Positions 23,061 through 35,599 of a DNA stretch of 64,000 nucleotides are shown one piece after another. The stretch spans positions 52,601,422 through 52,665,421 of the forward strand of contig NC_063445.1 in assembly GCF_020379485.1 (NCBI RefSeq), in the 5' to 3' direction. Below the pieces are notes generated by a model, which did no database searches, had not been told where the DNA came from, and saw only the letters and a program-made list of their open reading frames with translations. The translations under genes and the position numbers were made by a program. How positions within the stretch are numbered: the stretch's first letter is position 1; each line of letters begins with the position of its first letter. This stretch comes from Brassica napus. Lineage: Eukaryota; Streptophyta; Magnoliopsida; Brassicales; Brassicaceae.

Positions 23061-24043
23061 GTCTCATTGTCTCATATATACATAGAGATAAAGCATGTGA
23101 TGTTTGGATCTGGTGATGGTTATGTTATCGTATGCAATCTTTTTTTATTGCCAAAAATGGAAACCTGAGGAGAGAGAAGAATAGGTGTGGGGAGAGAGAG
23201 TATAAATGGAAATAGAAAGAAACCCCACGCATACATCTTCATGGTTGCTCTGTTAAGAACAGTTTCAGTTCTCTCTGACATCATCTTTTTCAAAAAAAAA
23301 CTGGCTTGAATATTTTGTCACCTTTTATTCTTCTCCCCACGCTTTACCATTTTCTAAAATATACCATTTCCTTATAAAAGTATAAATGTAGGTGTATAAG
23401 ACCAAAAATATGCATAACCATTTTCAGATGCAACTCATATATAAAGTTTATGTGTATGTAATTCATTATGCATATGCAACTTGTAAGCATTATTCAAGGA
23501 ATAACAGAACAAGAAGAAGAAATCATAACACTATCCTTCAAGGTTTGAATAAGTCTCACTAAGCCAAGCTTAGGCCCAACAAACATCAAACATATTAATT
23601 TTGCTTTATGTTTTGGTGGTTAATTGTAAACTAATCCACAAAATTGCAGAGAAAATATGTTCATGAATCCTATAATATTATAAGTTTATAACCTATTTCG
23701 AATAAGCAATAAGAGAACCGTGAGCTCTAATATAGAAGCAGAATGCCAAATGATTCTGAACCTGTACAAGATTCATATAACACATGTTGAACCATTTTTA
23801 TAGCAATCCTAGTAAATTTCATTTTTATTTTATTTTGATAACATTATATCTCTCCTTTTTATATAAAATGAGAATTATACATTTCTTTCTCTTGTTCACA
23901 CACAGTTGCCTATATATATCACTATCAGTCCAAATTTCAATTGGTTACCCAAAAAAGTCACCAACTTGGAACCGGAAATTACAACAAACACCCGAAGCAA
24001 ACCAAACCGGTCTACAATATAAATCACTTAATTAGTATACTAG
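23061..24043. other. Intergenic region between MYB110-like and EXPA5-like genes
   Basis: Both genes read to the left, so this holds the MYB promoter and the expansin 3' region. A TATA-like ATTTATA (minus strand, near 23201-23208) is about 145 bp before the MYB start. A GA-rich tract (GGAGAGAGAG) adjoins it. No additional gene is seen. Confidence 0.5.
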
Positions 24044-25491
24044 TTAATACCGAAACTGCCCTCCGATGTAGGTCTGGCCAAAGGACCAACTAGGAGGAGC
24101 AACATTGTACGATACAACACTTCGGCGATCACTTGTGGTCACAACAAACGACAGACTTTGACCATTGAGATAAGAGTTGCTTTGCCAGTTTTGCCCCCAG
24201 TTTCTTGACATTAATTGCCATCGTGAACGTGACCCTCTCATCGACACCGAGTGTACGTCCCCGGCTCCACCGACGTTTGTGACCAGCACCAAGTTAAAGT
24301 ATGAGTGGCCGTTGATCGTGAACCTTATCCCGCCTCTTCTTCTGCACCGAACCCTATAAAAATAATTATTATAGAGGCACCACAAGTTAGGTCTATTAAT
24401 AACTTATTACCCAATTTCTCCTACATTTATCAACTGGTCCAGAAGTAGTAAATGCGTATTTATAGGTCTAAATTCCATTAAGTTGTGTGGTAACAAATGA
24501 ATCACACTGATACGTGTCTCTTGTGTTTGTCTTTTAAATGCGTTTTATATTTTTGAAAAAAACTACTCATACACTGATCGTACTATTATGCAACTTTTTT
24601 ACTATGCAATTTCATGAATAAATTAGTACCTTCTGTACATAACCGGAATGATACCGGACTTGTAAAGAGCGATATGCTCGTAGATTGGTTGAGAAAGATC
24701 GAAATGGTGGTTGGGAGGATCGCAGGCGCCACCAGGAGGACAAAAGTTAGTGGCAGTGACTACAATGGACCGGCCTTGTATGCACCATTTAGGATCGTTG
24801 ACACACTTCAGCTCGAAACACGCACCACAGCTGAGTCCATTGTCGAATAACGCCGTGCTCAGCGCTGCCGTCTCTATTCCGTAACCTTGGCCATAAAGAT
24901 TCCCGTACCCACATGCTCCACCTAATTTTGTTCATTAATTACACAAATGGTTATAACCCACCACCAAAAACTAGGCTGACAAATTTTTTAAAGGTTTTTA
25001 TTTTCTTTGCGTCCGGAATGTTTTGTAAAAGTTCTTATGAAAAACTGTAATGTTTTGTGTTAAGCAAAATTAGTTTAAAGAAAACAAATTCAAACATAAG
25101 AAAAATAATTTTATAAGCTTATAACGTCAAAGAGTCAATTTCTTCAATCGCTGACTGTATAATATATTTTACTCGTTGAAATCGTTTGCATTTGTAACAA
25201 GGGGACTAAAACTAGCTCTGTTAACATGAGATTAAGCTTAGGAGTGAAATGAATAAATTACCCTTTTGTCAGTTAAATAGAGTGGTACAAGCGAAAATGA
25301 GACACTATATAGAACATTAAGGTACCCATAGTGCCGGAAGCATCACCGCCGCCATAGAAAGTGGCATGAGCGTTGATCCAAGGTCCTCCGTGGCCGCCCG
25401 GATGATGGCCGCCACGACGGTAGAAGCCTTGAACGCAGATGGAATACGCTAGGACATGTAGCAGGAGGGACGAGATTACTAAAGCTCCCAT
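24044..25491 (-). CDS. EXPA5: Alpha-expansin, EXPA5-like
   Basis: Exons 25326-25491, 24630-24921 and 24044-24353 join in frame to 255 residues. Residues 1-22 form a signal peptide ([20 protein letters not shown]). The first domain (double-psi barrel, GH45-like) has [21 protein letters not shown] and the HFD motif in NHHFDLSQP. The second domain (CBM63) has [20 protein letters not shown] and the conserved Trp-rich [17 protein letters not shown]. Expansins loosen cell walls without hydrolysis, in the apoplast, during acid growth. The string [17 protein letters not shown] and the [11 protein letters not shown]-terminus match Arabidopsis EXPA5 (At3g29030) as I recall it. The ATG at 25491 is chosen because an upstream in-frame ATG at 25506 would put extra residues before the signal peptide. 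All key residues look intact, so it is probably functional. Confidence 0.95.
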
Positions 25492-27463
25492 GATGAGGCA
25501 AATCAATTACAACATACAGAGGGAGAAAAAAGGAACGAAGATCAGCAATGTGTATGTTCTGTTAATGTGGAAGTTTGGTGTGATGAAATTGAGGAAGAAG
25601 GAAGTTTGGTATAAATAGGAAGAAGGATTCGGACAAAGTTTTAGCTGTAATGAATTAACCCGGGTCCATGCCAACTGCTTCTTGGTCTTCACTATAATCT
25701 GTAAATTAAACTTATTTCATTTTAAGTGTTTAGTTTGTATAAAGTTAAAAAAAGTTAAATAAAAATCATAAAAAGGATATTGAACCGCGTAAGAGATAAA
25801 AGAGATGTGAATGTTACATAAGAGGTCAAAGAAAATTTGTCAAATTTGTCAGAAATAGAAGAAAGTAGTCTAATTCTATAAGGAAATTTTGTATAGAGAG
25901 TATGAAAGGAAGCACACTGATGTAAAAAGTTTTTTTCTTGAATTAATTTAACAATCAATTCAAAAAAAAAATGTCAAAATGAGTTGGAATCTATCACTCA
26001 AAATTAGTACATATGATTGTGATACTGTAACATTACTAGTTTTTTTTTCCTTCCTTTGAAGTATAGAAGTATTGATGATTTAAAATGTCAGAAAGTGTCA
26101 TCATACGGAGACACAATTTTGACAATAGTTTACAACTAATAAATTTATGCGGGTTTGATTGTTCGAGACATGCAATATAGAGTTCACTAAATAATTCCTG
26201 AGAATTTAACTGTGCAATTTATTTTTAGTCCACTTTTTTTCAGTCCACTTTGCACTGGAATCTACTATTGTTTCAGTTTGACGCTTGCATAAGAAACTTT
26301 GTTATTTTTTTTTTTGGAACTATTTCTAACTTTGTGAAAAAATGAAAGTTGTGCTGGAAGAAACAACCGGATGGACATGGACTGAATGAAAACGAACCGC
26401 ATGTCATATGTATATATGAATATTAATATTTTAGTAAGTTTTCGTATGAAATGTTGAAAGTTTGTTATAGAATCATATGCTATCAGCAATAGAAAGCATA
26501 TAGCATTATAAATCTGTTGCTAAAACTTGTGAAATTTGTTTTTACAGCTTCTGTTTTCCCTTTTTTTTTGTTAGGTGAATTGATGTAAATAATGCATGTA
26601 ATATACGACATGCAGATATTTTTGCACGTTTTACCGGTATGCGAATGAAGTTTTAATCCATACTCAAATTTGGTTGAACACTGGTACCCGTTCTCACATG
26701 GATGAAGCGTGGTGGTTTAAAAAGGACCGGCTCTTATCCATGGCAACATAAGCATTTGCCATGGGTCTATGGGTTCACAAAAAAATTTAGTGTTATTTTA
26801 TGGGTTATAAAAACTTATTTCACTATGTTAATTTATTAAATAGTTGGTAAAACTATAATAAAAGAGTTCATAATAAATTAAACCTAATACAAAGACAACA
26901 AAACAAAGTATGTATGGTTCACCATTTCCAATTTTCCCGTTTACAAAACCTGATTTTCGTAAAAAGACCCATTTTTCTAAAAGAGAAATTAATACCAAAA
27001 AGTTCTTGTGGTTCAATTTTTTTTTAAAATGCAATAAGAAAATGTTAGACGAAAATGTATGTAAAAAGGTCATATTTTATGTTTCGTCCAAGGCTATTAA
27101 ATTGTTTAAGACGACACTAGGTTTAAATATATTGACTTTGACATGACGCTATTTCAACTAATTATGTCGGTGAAAAACTGGTTCAGTTTAGTGTACAGTT
27201 TCTAAGATGGTTGTGTATCCCTAAAATTAAATTAGTTAAACCCTTTTTCTAATCGGAGTAGATCATCTACCAAAATCGGAGTAATACCTGAAGCATGTGA
27301 ATAGTCGGCTATTTTGTCAATTAAAAGTTTTTTTTTTTTTGTCAATTAAAAGTTTATAACGTCTATAGTGGCGTCAATCATGGTTTGTAGTTCAAATACA
27401 GCTTAGCTTATGAAAGTGATGTGTCCAAAGTCCTTATGCCATGAGAGAAATGAGACTATGGCC
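25492..27463. other. Expansin upstream region and AT-rich spacer
   Basis: The first few hundred bases should hold the EXPA5-like promoter; a TATA-like element lies near 25611 on the minus strand. Small minus-strand ORFs have no motif. A short stretch near 26725-26785 (ACCGGCTCTTATCCATGGCA) resembles dispersed repeat debris. No gene is recognised. Confidence 0.45.
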
Positions 27464-28278
27464 ATGTTCGTTTACGTGTCGCGCGACCTGCGATCTGCGA
27501 CCTGCGACTAAGATTACGTTCGTTTACGTGTCGCGCGACTTGCGACTTGCGACCTGCGACTAAACCTGCGACCTGCGACTAAAACTATGTTCGTTTACGT
27601 GTCACGCGATCTGCGATCTGCGACTTGCGACCAGTCGCGCGATCAAAATTTTCTTAATTTTTAGGCCGTGTTCGTTTACATGTCGCGCGACCTGCGACCT
27701 GCGACATGCGACCTGCGACTGATCGCAGGTCGCAGGTTGTTGTTCGTTTTGCTGTCGCGTAACATGCGACCTGCGATTGGTCGCAAGTCGCAAGTCGCAG
27801 GTTGTTGTTCGTTTTGATGTCGCGCGACTGATCGCGCGACCAGTTGCGGGTTCCCATTTAAGTCGCCCGAAAAAACAGCGACTAAAAATTAAGAAAATTT
27901 TGATCGCGCGACTGGTCGCAGGTCGCAGATCGCAGGTTGCGCGACACGTAAACGAACATAGTTTTAGTCGCAGGTCGCAGGTTTAGTCGCAGGTCGCAAG
28001 TCGCAAGTCGCGCGACACGTAAACGAACGTAATCTTAGTCGCTGTTTTTTCGGGCGACTTAAATGAGAATCCGCGACTGGTCGCGCGATCAGTCGCGCGA
28101 CATCAAAACGAACAACAACCTGCGACTTGCGACCAATCGCAGGTCGCATGTTACGCGACAGCAAAACGAACAACAACCTGCGACCTGCGATTAGTCGCAG
28201 ATCGCATGTCACAGGTCGTATGTCGCAGGTCGTATGTCGCAGGTCGCAGGTCGCGCGACATGTAAACGAACATGGTCT
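27464..28278. repeat. GC-rich fold-back element built of TGCGACC-type units (A-B-A'-B')
   Basis: It begins GGCCATGTTCGTTTACGTGT and ends with the inverse GTAAACGAACATGGTC; TAT occurs on both sides. In between are dozens of short TGCGACC/TGCGACT units. Four blocks are visible: A (27464-27660), B (27661-27884), an inverted copy of A (27885-28034) and an inverted copy of B (28035-28278). The terminus GGCCATGTTCG is like PIF/Harbinger or other fold-back element ends. There is no coding sequence; ORFs across it are shadows of the repeat. Confidence 0.85.
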
Positions 28279-28739
28279 ATATGGACATATGATAATATTA
28301 TGTATGGGGATATTAGTATATTCAGAAAGACAAGTGTGGTGAAAGTCTAAAGCAACATGGTTTCAAATGAAAACAATAAATTCACGACTTAGTGGCCCAA
28401 TAAGGCAATAACGAATACGCAAAATGACATACGGCTTCTACATTCCATTCAAATTGAATGGTAAGCCGGATTGTTTGACTTGTAGTGTTTTTATTTGACG
28501 TGTAGTGTTTTTCTTTTCCTAAAATTTGGGACGTGTAGTGTTTTTTGACGTCTAGTGTTGTTACTTTAGAAGAAACCCAGATCTACTAAAGATACAGACA
28601 TAATCCCCAGATAGATAGTGTAATCCACGTATAGATCTTCTCTCGGATATTCAAATAGATCGTAAGAATGGACTCATATCTGCGTGACCACACGTGTAGA
28701 TTTAATGTGTAGGCTATGCTATTTCAAACATTTTGTTAA

Positions 28740-30389
28740 TCTAATATATTAATTTAGGGTCATATTTGTATCTACTATTAACAAGTTATACTAGAACCAC
28801 TTAAAAAATTAGTTAATATGACATATTTGATTATTTACATTAATAATAAATCAACTATAAATTTGAATTTTACTTTTTTTATTTATAACAAATTCCGTGG
28901 AAAAAAATCTAACAAAATCTAAGTGAAAAATTTAAATATTTTTTTATAAAATAACACATTAATAAATTTCGTAATTAGTAATATAATATTATTATAAATC
29001 AATGTTAACTAAAATTTTATTATAAAACAAGAAAATAAAAATTCTATACTAATTTTCATAAACTATATAATTATATTATGTATTATATAAGCAATTCCAT
29101 ATGAATTAAAAATGAAAATTATATTAAATAGGTAAATTAACAAATTTTATATTTTAAATTTTTTTATTTAAATATATTATAACTCATCATTAAAAAGGGT
29201 TAAAATTCATAAACTATATAATATTTTTATACAAAAATAAATGTATTAATATAGGTTAAACTTGTATATCTACAACTATATATTATCTTTTTAATTATTT
29301 GAAACTCCCAACAATATAATATATTGTTTAAAAATGTTTTTACCAAAAATATAATAGTATATAATAACCTTTAGTTCATATACTATTTAAAAATATGTTA
29401 TTTGAAAACTATGAAATTTTAGTAATTCGTTTAAAATATTAATGACAAATAAAATTTTAATTATAAATTTGTTTTATTTTAATTATAACAAAATATATTG
29501 AGAAATTTTTGAGAAATATTACCAAAAAGTCAAATATTTTTAAAAATAATATATTAATGTAGTAACAAAAAAAATTCAAAATTCATTTAATGTTCCAAAC
29601 TCAAAAATAATTGTGTAATTTTCCAAAGTTTTCTTGACAAAATATAAAATTTTGAAATTAAATATTCAAACTCAAAATGAAAATATTTCAAATTTTACAA
29701 AAGAAAAAATATAGATAATAAAGAATAACCTTTTGAAATGAACCACAAAAAACTAACTATTTATGTTGTAAAAATTAAAGCAATTTAATATTTAATTTTG
29801 AAGTCTTAATTTAAAATAAAAATAAACTTAATATCATAAAATCCAAAAATAAACTATATCAATAAAAGTTACTAAAATAATATGATAGATACTACTATGT
29901 ATAAAATTTACTAAAACAATAAGGCTATATTATTTAAACAAAACTGTGTTTTTACTTTTAAATACTCAAATGATATATATTAAAATATATTTTTTTTAAA
30001 CACAATATATAAATATAAATTATCTTAAGCATATTTCTTTTCTATAATATAAATAAATAAAATAAAAATATATATTATATGCAAAATGTATAAATTAAAG
30101 AAAAACATATTTTAAAGGAAGTTCTCTATTTGATTATTTCATATTGTTATTTTATTGTAGATAATTCTAAAATATATTAGTAAGTAATAAAAATTAATAA
30201 CAAAGTAAAATGTAGTAAGCAAATCACTTTATATTAATAATACTAAAAAGATATATAAACAAAAATATTACAGAGTTACATAATATATAACACTAAAATG
30301 AAAATTATATAAAAAAAGTATTTGTAATAATATCAAATAGATTTATAAAATAGAAAAATATCAGCACGGACGTGCATGTTAAAATCTAG
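28740..30389 (+). mobile_element. Complete non-autonomous Helitron (1.65 kb)
   Basis: It starts TCTAATATATTAATTTAGGG after A28739. It ends with a small hairpin (GCACGGACGTGC), then ATGTTAAAAT and CTAG (30386-30389) before T. The interior is extremely AT-rich and has no ORF of note. Confidence 0.7.
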
Positions 30390-31169
30390 TTATAACTTTA
30401 TAAGTTACCATACTTTTTTTTAACACAAAAAAGTATACCATACTTAAAAATGAAAAAGTATACCATACTTTAGTTTATTGGCATTTTTACATCTAAATTT
30501 GTTTTTTCTTTGTATTAACAGGTCCGAACAGGTACTCAGCCAAATTCAACTTAGCCTAACGTGTTGAAGAGTATCATTTAGAGCCGTGCCTATTAATGGG
30601 AAAAGAAACCATGACTTAGAGCATATTTATTTGATATGTGCATTTGTTTTCTTCTTAATTTTTTTTTTGTTTTCTTAAACTTATATCCTTACTAATACTT
30701 CAACGACAAATCAATGTTTATTTGTAAACTTGTTTATTAATATATACTTTTGGACAACTCGAGTTTGTTAATTTTCTTTTGCTATATTTATCTACCTCTT
30801 TTTGTTTTGTTTACGGCTTTAAAATTCCTAAGCACGGGTCTGCTTCCTATATACATAGGCCTTTGTATCTTAATGCATGTGTGTATGGATCATCAAGGTT
30901 TCGAATTCATTGCATCATCTGCCTCAACTATTTTTGTGGGACTATGTATTAGTAACAAATTAGTGTATTGGAAGATACATATAGATCAAACACATTCTTA
31001 AAAGATAAACAAAAAACAAATCCATAGAAACAATATGGATTGGATCACATTAATGCAAAAGAGTCCCAACAATTTTTAAATAAAACAAGATGCTCATATA
31101 GATATGTATATATGTAAACATACATTAAACAAAAGCATAGTTTAAAATTACTTATACGGAAACATTTTC
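30390..31169. other. AT-rich spacer
   Basis: No gene is recognised. It probably includes the 3' untranslated region of the small minus-strand gene at 31170-31433. Confidence 0.4.
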
Positions 31170-31433
31170 TTAAAGAGAGATAAAACCTTCGCTGACAAGC
31201 AAGCCAAAGAAGAGGACAAAAAGACCAGCGCCGATAGATGTGCCCGGAGAAACATAGGTCTGAGAATAAGCCCCGAGAGTCAACGCACCTCCAACAAGCC
31301 CGATCACCAGAGATTGCATGTTTCTTCTGCTCACGCTTCTTTGCCTTGGCTGCACCTTCTGATCTTCTTGTTCTCCATCTTCTTGTTCTCGCTTCTCTTC
31401 TTCTTTCTCTGACTTCCTTCTTTGTCTCACCAT
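31170..31433 (-). CDS. Small predicted membrane protein, function unknown
   Basis: An 87-residue frame has a strongly charged N-terminal half (MVRQRRKSEKEEEKREQE, then QPRQRSVSRRN) and two hydrophobic stretches near the end (SLVIGLVGGALTLGAYS and AGLFVLFFGLLVSEGFI). These look like two membrane-spanning helices with a short loop (TYVSPGTSIG) between them. GC content and amino-acid order stand out from the AT-rich surroundings, which supports a real gene. It lies beyond EXPA5-like in the same order in which Arabidopsis has a small transmembrane-protein locus (At3g29034), but I cannot confirm identity. I know no function. Confidence 0.55.
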   Translation of the reverse strand: MVRQRRKSEKEEEKREQEDGEQEDQKVQPRQRSVSRRNMQSLVIGLVGGALTLGAYSQTYVSPGTSIGAGLFVLFFGLLVSEGFISL

Positions 31434-31745
31434 GTTTATGTTTCTCTGATGAGATGGAAAGAATCTGATTGTGATTCTGTGATGTGGGTTTGATTGTGTT
31501 TTGTGATTTGTAATTATAGGTTAATGATGGAGACAAACATGGTCTTTTGGGGATTGCTTGGAGGCCTTTTCATCGACAGATAAAGTCAACTGTTAATAGA
31601 AGAGTTAATGGTGGGTGTATAGATCCAAGATTCTTGTATTAATTAATTATAAAACAACTAGTTGCCGGTGATAGTTGAAACTTCAGCTACAATATATTAT
31701 AGTGTACAATTATATATTGTCACCTGCTAAAATAAAAAAAAATAA

Positions 31746-32510
31746 CTAGGATAAGAACTACGCCTTGCGCATGGTGAGTTTATTTATATATATTATTGAC
31801 AATTTTTTTATATATTTGATCATTTTATTTATACATATACAATATTTTTTGTTGTTATTATATAATTTCTTTCCGATAGACCGGATCAATTTTCATTAAA
31901 AATTGTGGAACTAAACTATAATTAATATATCATGGACTAATCGAATTGAACATTAAACAAATTATGACACAAAAACCTTATTTTTTTTTACTGAACACAT
32001 TCTTGAAAAAAGTGAACAGTCATGTTTCCACAATTGAATTATTTTGGCATTTATTTTCCATATGGTTTTGAAAAGTTTCAGATCAACCATCGAATTGATA
32101 CATGTCATTTTAATGCTTTTAGTCGTATGTTTAAAGAACACTTACATTTTTGTAATTTAAAGTCGTTTTAAAAAATACATACAAAATATAACATATAAGA
32201 AAAATATAACATATGAAGTTTCCTCATTTTTGTAATTTAAAGTCGTTTTACAAAATTGAAAATATAACATATAAGGTTTCCTCATTTTTGTAATTTAACG
32301 TCATTTTAAAAAATTCAAAATATAACATATAAGGAAAAATCTAATTATTTATTATATGGTTAATGTGATTGTTTATTTTTTTAATAATATAGAATTAAAC
32401 AAAAATAAAGAAATATGCAAAAATTGTTATCAAATCTTTATTATTCAGTCATTAGTTGTCATGTTAATCATATTAGGTAATTTCGTAACTTTTATTTAAG
32501 GAAATAATAC
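31746..32510 (-). mobile_element. Helitron remnant with tandem repeats
   Basis: On the minus strand the 3' end has a GC stretch (ATGCGCAAGGCGTAG) and CCTAG before T, at 31746-31775. The segment 32240-32510 matches the Helitron at 7990-8230 and 45290-45510 (for example TTAATCATATTAGGTAATT). Between 32141 and 32340 a unit of about 75 bp, containing CATTTTTGTAATTTAAAGTC, occurs three times in tandem. The 5' end is missing. Confidence 0.5.
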
Positions 32511-34190
32511 ACGCTTCTTATATTTTGGGTTAATATAATGTTTCTTACTAATTGGATTTGGATCAACATTTTTTTCAATTGATTTTTAAGTTGCCACCCA
32601 AACTAAATTGTTATCCTAATTAATTGATACCTAAGCATGATCTATTTTTAATTAGTACAAATTTAAGGTTATGACTTTTTAAATGATCTTCAATTAATAT
32701 ATAGGGATATGATTGTCATTCGGTCTGGTTTTAAGCCAAAAATAACATGATTGTCACTGTGGTTACAACGGTTGAGGTCGATTGCATTTGGAATTTCTGA
32801 ACAATGAAACTGAAACAGATCGAAAATATTGATATATGTGTATGTATATATGTGGAGAAGTGTTTCAAAGAAGAAAAAAATATACATATATGGAGAAAAC
32901 AATTATGGGGTAAGTTAGTATAGTGTCCCTGTGTTTATCAATAAGAATCTCAAACTGAATCTCTGATATTATTATGTATATTTTTTCTAAAGCTTGAGAG
33001 ACTATCTTTTGAGGATTTTTTAAGACTCCGAAGATGCTCTCTAAGACTATGATATACAAAGTTATTGAAAAACTCTTGTCACATTTTTGTAAGACTCCGT
33101 GGTTCTGGTCTTACATATACTTACCTTTTAAACTTTCATGTTCTCATACTTTGTTCCCGGATGGTCTATAACAAAATATTAGACTGTTGGTGGTTAACAA
33201 CATACAAAGTAACAATATTAGACAGTAGTTAGTATATATTTTGACTAGGTAATAACCTGCGGCTTGCGCGGAATGTGATTATTAGTTTAATTATTTTTTA
33301 ATAAGGAGACATTAATCTGTTTAATATGGATATCGGTTCGGTTTTAGGTTGTTTTTTGGTTTTTAATCTCCTAAAATATAACTATCATTTTAAATTAATA
33401 TTTATTTGATTTGTTCGGTTAAAATGTTTGATGTTTTTGTTTTTTTTGTCTGTGATAATAAAAAATTACTATTATTTGTTTGTTTTCATATTATGAATCT
33501 TCGATAGTCGTGATGTCGAACCAATGGTTTCATATTATAGTTTCTAATCGGATAATAGTTAAAAGAAGAAAAGAAAATTATTAAGACAAATCATTTTACT
33601 AAAATTTGGTCGATAGTGAAAGAAGATTAAGAAAAAAAAATATTTTAACTTCCAAAAAAATTATATATTTCAGTTGTGGTAAATACTTAGTTATAAGGTG
33701 CTCACGTCAATGTACACATGTATGTGTATGTAAAAGTATACAAAGATGGTTAATAAAAATATATAAAGATACTGTTAATTAATATTAAATGACATTTTTT
33801 TCCAAAATAATAAATGAAAAATAAAATTCTTAAAATGAAATTATTTAAAAACAAAAATATTGTAAAATTTATATAAACTATAATATATAACTTATATATA
33901 AATTTTTAAATATATGTATATATATATGCATATAACGGATCAAATTGGATATCCATTCCTATAAATATTGTTATTTGTGATTTGCTTTTTTTTTACGGAC
34001 ATTGCATTTTAGTATTTAATTTGCTTCCTAGAGTAATGGATATTCGGATTTTTCGGTTCGAATCAAAACGGATAACGAATCGAATCAAAATTTATGAATA
34101 ATTTGTCCAGCTCTATTCGCAAACAGTAAAAATAACGTAAAGAAAAACCATGCATGTGATATTAGGAGTTTTCAAGGCTCCTAAGACAAA
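32511..34190. other. AT-rich spacer with a further Helitron 3' end
   Basis: At 33244-33270 the plus strand reads ACTAGGTAATAACCTGCGGC, the reverse of a Helitron 3' terminus (hairpin plus CTAG and T). Its other end was not found. Near 34040-34115 there are motifs (CGGTTCGAATCAAAACGG) of unclassified repeat debris. No gene is recognised. Confidence 0.45.
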
Positions 34191-35599
34191 TGTTGTAGTA
34201 TAAATGATTGTCGAACCAATTCCAAGGGATTTCAAGCACTGATAATGCAAGTACTTACTTAATCTAAGTGCAACCGATGATTTTAAAGGTTTTCTAAACT
34301 AATGATTATTACTAATGCAGTTTCAGAATAATAAAAACGGTTAATGAGTTGACTTTCTTAACTAAGGAAATGAGAACTCATGGGCATAGAAATTAGACCT
34401 TGGGTGATCAAGTTTCGAACTAAGGATGACAAACGAACAATCAAACTATCAACCTTAAGCTTAGATACGATTCTAAACAAACTCTATGTCTAGATGAATG
34501 TTCATTTACTAACACATTTCAAACAACAAATGTATTCGGTTGAATAATATGGAAGCAATCATTACTAACAGGTCTAAGGCTATCTTAGCATTTCTAACAA
34601 CAAATGTCTTTGGCAAAATATGCTAAAAGCTTAGAAGAGTTGTTTCAGGCATTTCATCGAACACCTTTTGGGTGGGAAATGCCTAAAGATCAATTTTTGA
34701 GAAGCTAACTCAGAAGATGCATTATGATTACTCTACTAGCAAGGTTTTGGAATGGCCTACTCTAAAATATCCTAGCTCTAACCTAATCAACCTTAATCTT
34801 CCTAACCCATGAATTCAAATGGTGATTACTCACTACTCTTCATGATTCCTCTTAAACCCATTTTGGATTTCAGATTAATCATACAGAGGGATACAACAAC
34901 GAATTGGAGACACAGAATTGCAATAACTAGATGAACAAAGATGCTTCAAGAGATGAACTTTCCAAAGGTTTTTTCTTAGAAAAAAGATAATCTGTCTGGT
35001 GGCTGCCAAGAGTACTTAAAACATAGGTTTTCAGAAGTAAAAACGTGCATAATAAAATGACCAAAAGGCCTTTGAGTAGAAATGAATTCGAGTAATCAGA
35101 CGTCGCGCAGCGACCTCCAGTAGTCGCTCCGAGAGGTCGCTCCAGGCTTCGGGGGCGACCTGGAGGGGTCGCTGCGAGATGTCGCTCTGGGTCGCTCTTC
35201 GCGAGCGACCTCGCTGTGTCGCTCCGGTCACGTCGCTCCGAGTGATGGAGACGCAAGCGACCTCGCTGCGTCGCTCCGGTCAAGTCGCTCCGGGTGATGG
35301 AGACGCGAGCGACCTCGCTGCGTCGCTCCGGTCAAGTCGCTCTGAAAGGGTGTCACAGCGACTTCACGGTGTTGCTCCGGTGAGGTCGCTCCCATGCACT
35401 GCTCGTCCAATGATCACCTTTTTCACCTCTTTTGAGCTCCAAATGTACCCAAATGTCTCCAAGAACTCCATGTGGTACTCCAATACCTGATAAGGACTCA
35501 TGTATGCAAAATGCAACCTAAACATGGCTAAATCCTAGTCTATATGATCAAAATGCACATGGGTGAATGGATAAGACAATGAAAATATGCAAGATATCA
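34191..35599 (-). repeat. Athila 3' LTR
   Basis: The LTR of about 1.4 kb runs from TGATATCTTGCAT (minus strand, 35599) to ATTTATACTACAACA (34191). TG..CA ends are present. Inside, 35095-35400 is a GC-rich array of GTCGCTCC/GAGCGACC units with an approximately 52-bp higher-order unit repeated at least twice (35226-35335). With no 5' LTR, age cannot be estimated from LTR divergence. Confidence 0.8.

Noticed and set aside
27464..28278. CRISPR-like array because of many short repeats
   Set aside because: The repeats are irregular, lack uniform spacers, are in both orientations, and the genome is a plant nuclear one.
27602..28342. Several overlapping ORFs of 60-80 residues rich in R, S and Q
   Set aside because: They are translations of the TGCGACC-type repeat in different frames and change with repeat phase.
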